The notes under the pieces: model-generated
Databases searched by the model: none
What the model was told of the DNA's origin: nothing
What the model saw: only the letters and a program-made list of their open reading frames with translations
DNA from: Brienomyrus brachyistius
Lineage: Eukaryota; Chordata; Actinopteri; Osteoglossiformes; Mormyridae
NCBI RefSeq assembly: GCF_023856365.1
Contig: NC_064551.1
Span: 1,940,501 to 2,004,500 of the forward strand
Direction of reading: 5' to 3'
DNA: 64,000 nt
Made by a program: the position numbers and the translations under genes
Part shown: piece by piece, positions 62,501 through 64,000 of the stretch
Layout: the number at the start of each line of letters is the position of its first letter
Numbering within the stretch: position 1 is the first letter of the stretch

Positions 62501-63722
62501 ATAAACTACAACAGTTCCATTACGTTAGCAATTAAGGGATCAGAATTAAAAATGTGCCAACAGTACCACCTCTACAGCAAGTATGCTTACTACGAAAGGT
62601 ATAAAAATGACATCTATGTTAAGTGAAAAACGTCTGTTCTTATGTAAAATAAAGCGGGACAATCTACAAAATATCACTGGCAGACTTCCTCATCCGCTCG
62701 TCGCGAGCGGCGGCTTTCTGCACGCGACAGCGCGGACGTTTAATGAGATGACGATTACATCTTTTTTAACTGTTGTGGCAATAAAAAGAAATAAAATCGC
62801 CAAATTTGTGAATGAATCGATTCCCCGCCCCCCGATATTAAATACATACAATGAATATGAATTATTCAAAAACAACTGTCGAAACATTGTCACAAAATAT
62901 GTTTTGCCTTGGGCTTCACAGTCTTTCCCGGCTTCAAACATTTAATGTTTGAGAATTACTAAGATGTTTATAGACAAAGACATACATAAATACACTGTCA
63001 TGTTCCTATATTACCTTACATTTTGATCTGGGAAATGTCCTGTAAGTATATTTCATGCAGGATTCATGAAACGGGGCGGGTCTGATTTTAATGAAAATGA
63101 ATGAGATACATATTATTTAAAACTAATCAGTGTACATTTATTTGGGGGCTAAAGAAGACTTTAGGGGGGCTACGAGTAGAACTAAACGCCTTAGATGTTC
63201 GGGACGTATCATTTTGAAAGGTCGCAGCATAACTAACTAGCGGAATCTCCATCCTATAATCAAACACAATAGTCCTCTAGAACATTAAATTACGTAATAA
63301 CTACTAGTAGTGGTAATACTAAAAGAATCATTATTATCATGAACGAGGAGATCAAAAATACATTATTTTTATACCGGAGATGTTCTTACCATGGCGTTAT
63401 ATCCGAGTCTGTCTAGGAAATGTGCAGCTTCGGCACCCTTGTAGTAATTGAACCACATGGTGCCCTGAAACTGATCTCCTGCATCCAGGAGCAGGACGTT
63501 CTTCTCCTGACCCCTTATCTCTTTTATTTTAGTGAACCTCCTCGCCACCCCGGCGTAACAGTCCCCTTTGGTGCATTTGGCGGAGTCCTTATTAGTCTCC
63601 TCGATCCGTGCATGAACATCATTGGTGTGCAGCAGGGTGAGCTCCAGCCCAGCCACAAAGTCAAAATAACCAGGGCAGAGCAAGAGCCGAATTAAAACCG
63701 CAGCAGCGCCCTTGCCTCCCAT
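56578..63722 (-). CDS. NT5E: Ecto-5'-nucleotidase CD73 (nine coding exons, GPI-anchored)
   Basis: Hydrolyses extracellular AMP to adenosine on the outer cell surface. Exons in transcript order: 63390-63722, 61005-61227, 60329-60517, 59922-60119, 59410-59564, 58865-58973, 58627-58776, 58313-58513, 56578-56762. Phases agree throughout, giving 580 aa (human 574). The signal peptide is MGGKGAAAVLIRLLLCPGYF and onward. Metal ligands sit in LLHTNDVHAR, LLDAGDQFQG, LGNHEFDNG, IALGHSGFS and GGHTNTFLY. The substrate-binding C-domain has CRFRECNLGNLICDAM, CILNGGSIR and PFGGTFDMVQ. The adenine-clamp position that is Phe in human (LPNF) is Tyr here (MPSY). The tail is hydrophobic (LPLLTLALALAASLGG) for GPI attachment. 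The frame extends 36 bp upstream of the chosen ATG without another ATG. No lesion seen. Confidence 0.97.
57000..57423 (-). other. Last NT5E intron, unique part
   Basis: Between the last exon (56762) and exon 8 (58313) of NT5E. Non-coding; it precedes the SINE with internal minisatellite. Confidence 0.5.
57424..57955 (+). mobile_element. tRNA-type SINE copy 3, split by an internal minisatellite
   Basis: A decayed head (GGAGCAGTATTCGAGTCTAATCC, B-box remnant) lies left of the array. To its right is the SINE tail seen in copy 1: GGCCCTGGGACGGGTTG, CATCCTGGGTTGTTCCC, CTGGGATCGATTCCAGTGCC and AGAATAAGCAAG. It lies in an NT5E intron, antisense to the gene. Confidence 0.65.
57510..57842. repeat. 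15-bp minisatellite inside the SINE, about 22 copies
   Basis: The unit is GTGTGAGTGAATGGC, with GTGTGAGTGAGTGAC variants in the last five copies. A longer block containing GTGTGGGTAAATGTG recurs about 120 bp apart, a hint of higher-order duplication. The period is a multiple of three, which yields long His-Ser/Thr-Pro-Phe frames on the minus strand; these are not genes. Confidence 0.92.
61675..62450. mobile_element. hAT-like element, left end only, in NT5E intron 1
   Basis: TAGGGCTGCAACTAACCATC followed by GATTAATC/ATCGATTGG subterminal repeats marks a TIR of the same broad type as at 42128. No matching right end (GCAGCCCTA) was found before NT5E exon 1, so the element is truncated or its right border has diverged. 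The right limit given is a guess. Confidence 0.4.
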
Positions 63723-63900
63723 TTTCAGCCCCCATATATCTGCAGTGACTCTCAGCAAAGCGCTATAAGCACGGTCAGCCCGGACAGCAGCCGCAGAGAC
63801 GCCGCCCGCCGACTAACTTTTCCATTTTATACTGCCTGTGGTTTGTCGTCACTGAGCGAGAGGAGGGCTGTTCTGCAAAAAAAAAAAGAAAAAAGAAAAT
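63723..63900 (-). promoter_or_regulatory. NT5E 5' UTR and proximal promoter
   Basis: Sequence immediately upstream of the NT5E start is locally GC-rich (GCAGCCGCAGAGACGCCGCC region at 63787-63812). A minus-strand TATA-like ATAAAATGG lies at about 63821-63829. The transcription start is not determined. Confidence 0.3.
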
Positions 63901-64000
63901 CATAACTGGAATGTAACACATTCGATGTTTTAAGTTTAGATTTGGCGATTCGTTTGTTGATCGTTTTTTGCTTCCATATACTAAAAGGAGCCTCTTTTCA

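Overview
The window is vertebrate nuclear DNA, almost certainly from a ray-finned fish (teleost). The genes are split into short GT-AG exons and spread over kilobases of AT-rich non-coding sequence. The repeats are typical of fish: tRNA-type SINE copies ending in GGATGG runs, hAT-like TIR elements, MITEs, a non-LTR retrotransposon tail and minisatellites. Most open reading frames here are shadows or chance frames; the real genes had to be assembled exon by exon.

Layout. (1) 286-2506, minus: COX7A2, four coding exons, 81 aa. (2) 4855-8752, minus: TMEM30A/CDC50A, seven coding exons, 370 aa, with a CpG-bearing promoter containing a perfect CRE just upstream. A roughly 560-bp fold-back (palindromic) element sits between these two genes. 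(3) 14166/14289-26256, minus: FILIP1, four coding exons including one 2.8-kb coiled-coil exon; its introns hold a SINE and a TIR-like inverted repeat. (4) 26-44 kb: a gene-poor stretch with two copies of one 164-bp MITE, a 1.8-kb hAT-like element, a possible FILIP1 5' exon and two exon-like minus-strand frames that I cannot identify. (5) 44892-52613, plus: an unprocessed, decaying SNX14 pseudogene that keeps introns and splice sites but has lost exons and carries two frameshifts. A 1.27-kb, 40-bp minisatellite lies inside it. (6) 56578-63722, minus: NT5E (CD73), nine coding exons, 580 aa, intact, convergent with the SNX14 relic.

Gene order: COX7A2-TMEM30A-FILIP1, all on one strand, matches human 6q14.1. 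The convergent SNX14/NT5E pair matches human 6q14.3. In human these blocks are about 10 Mb apart; here they adjoin. This suggests a local collapse of synteny, plausibly after the teleost genome duplication, with SNX14 dying in this copy. The genes do not form one pathway: COX7A2 is a respiratory-chain subunit, TMEM30A a lipid-flippase chaperone, FILIP1 a filamin regulator and NT5E a cell-surface AMP hydrolase.

No prokaryotic-type system, CRISPR array or operon is present. The most notable items are the SNX14 relic with its uneven decay, the large palindrome at 2.8-3.36 kb, and a minisatellite that appears to have grown out of a SINE copy at 57.5 kb.
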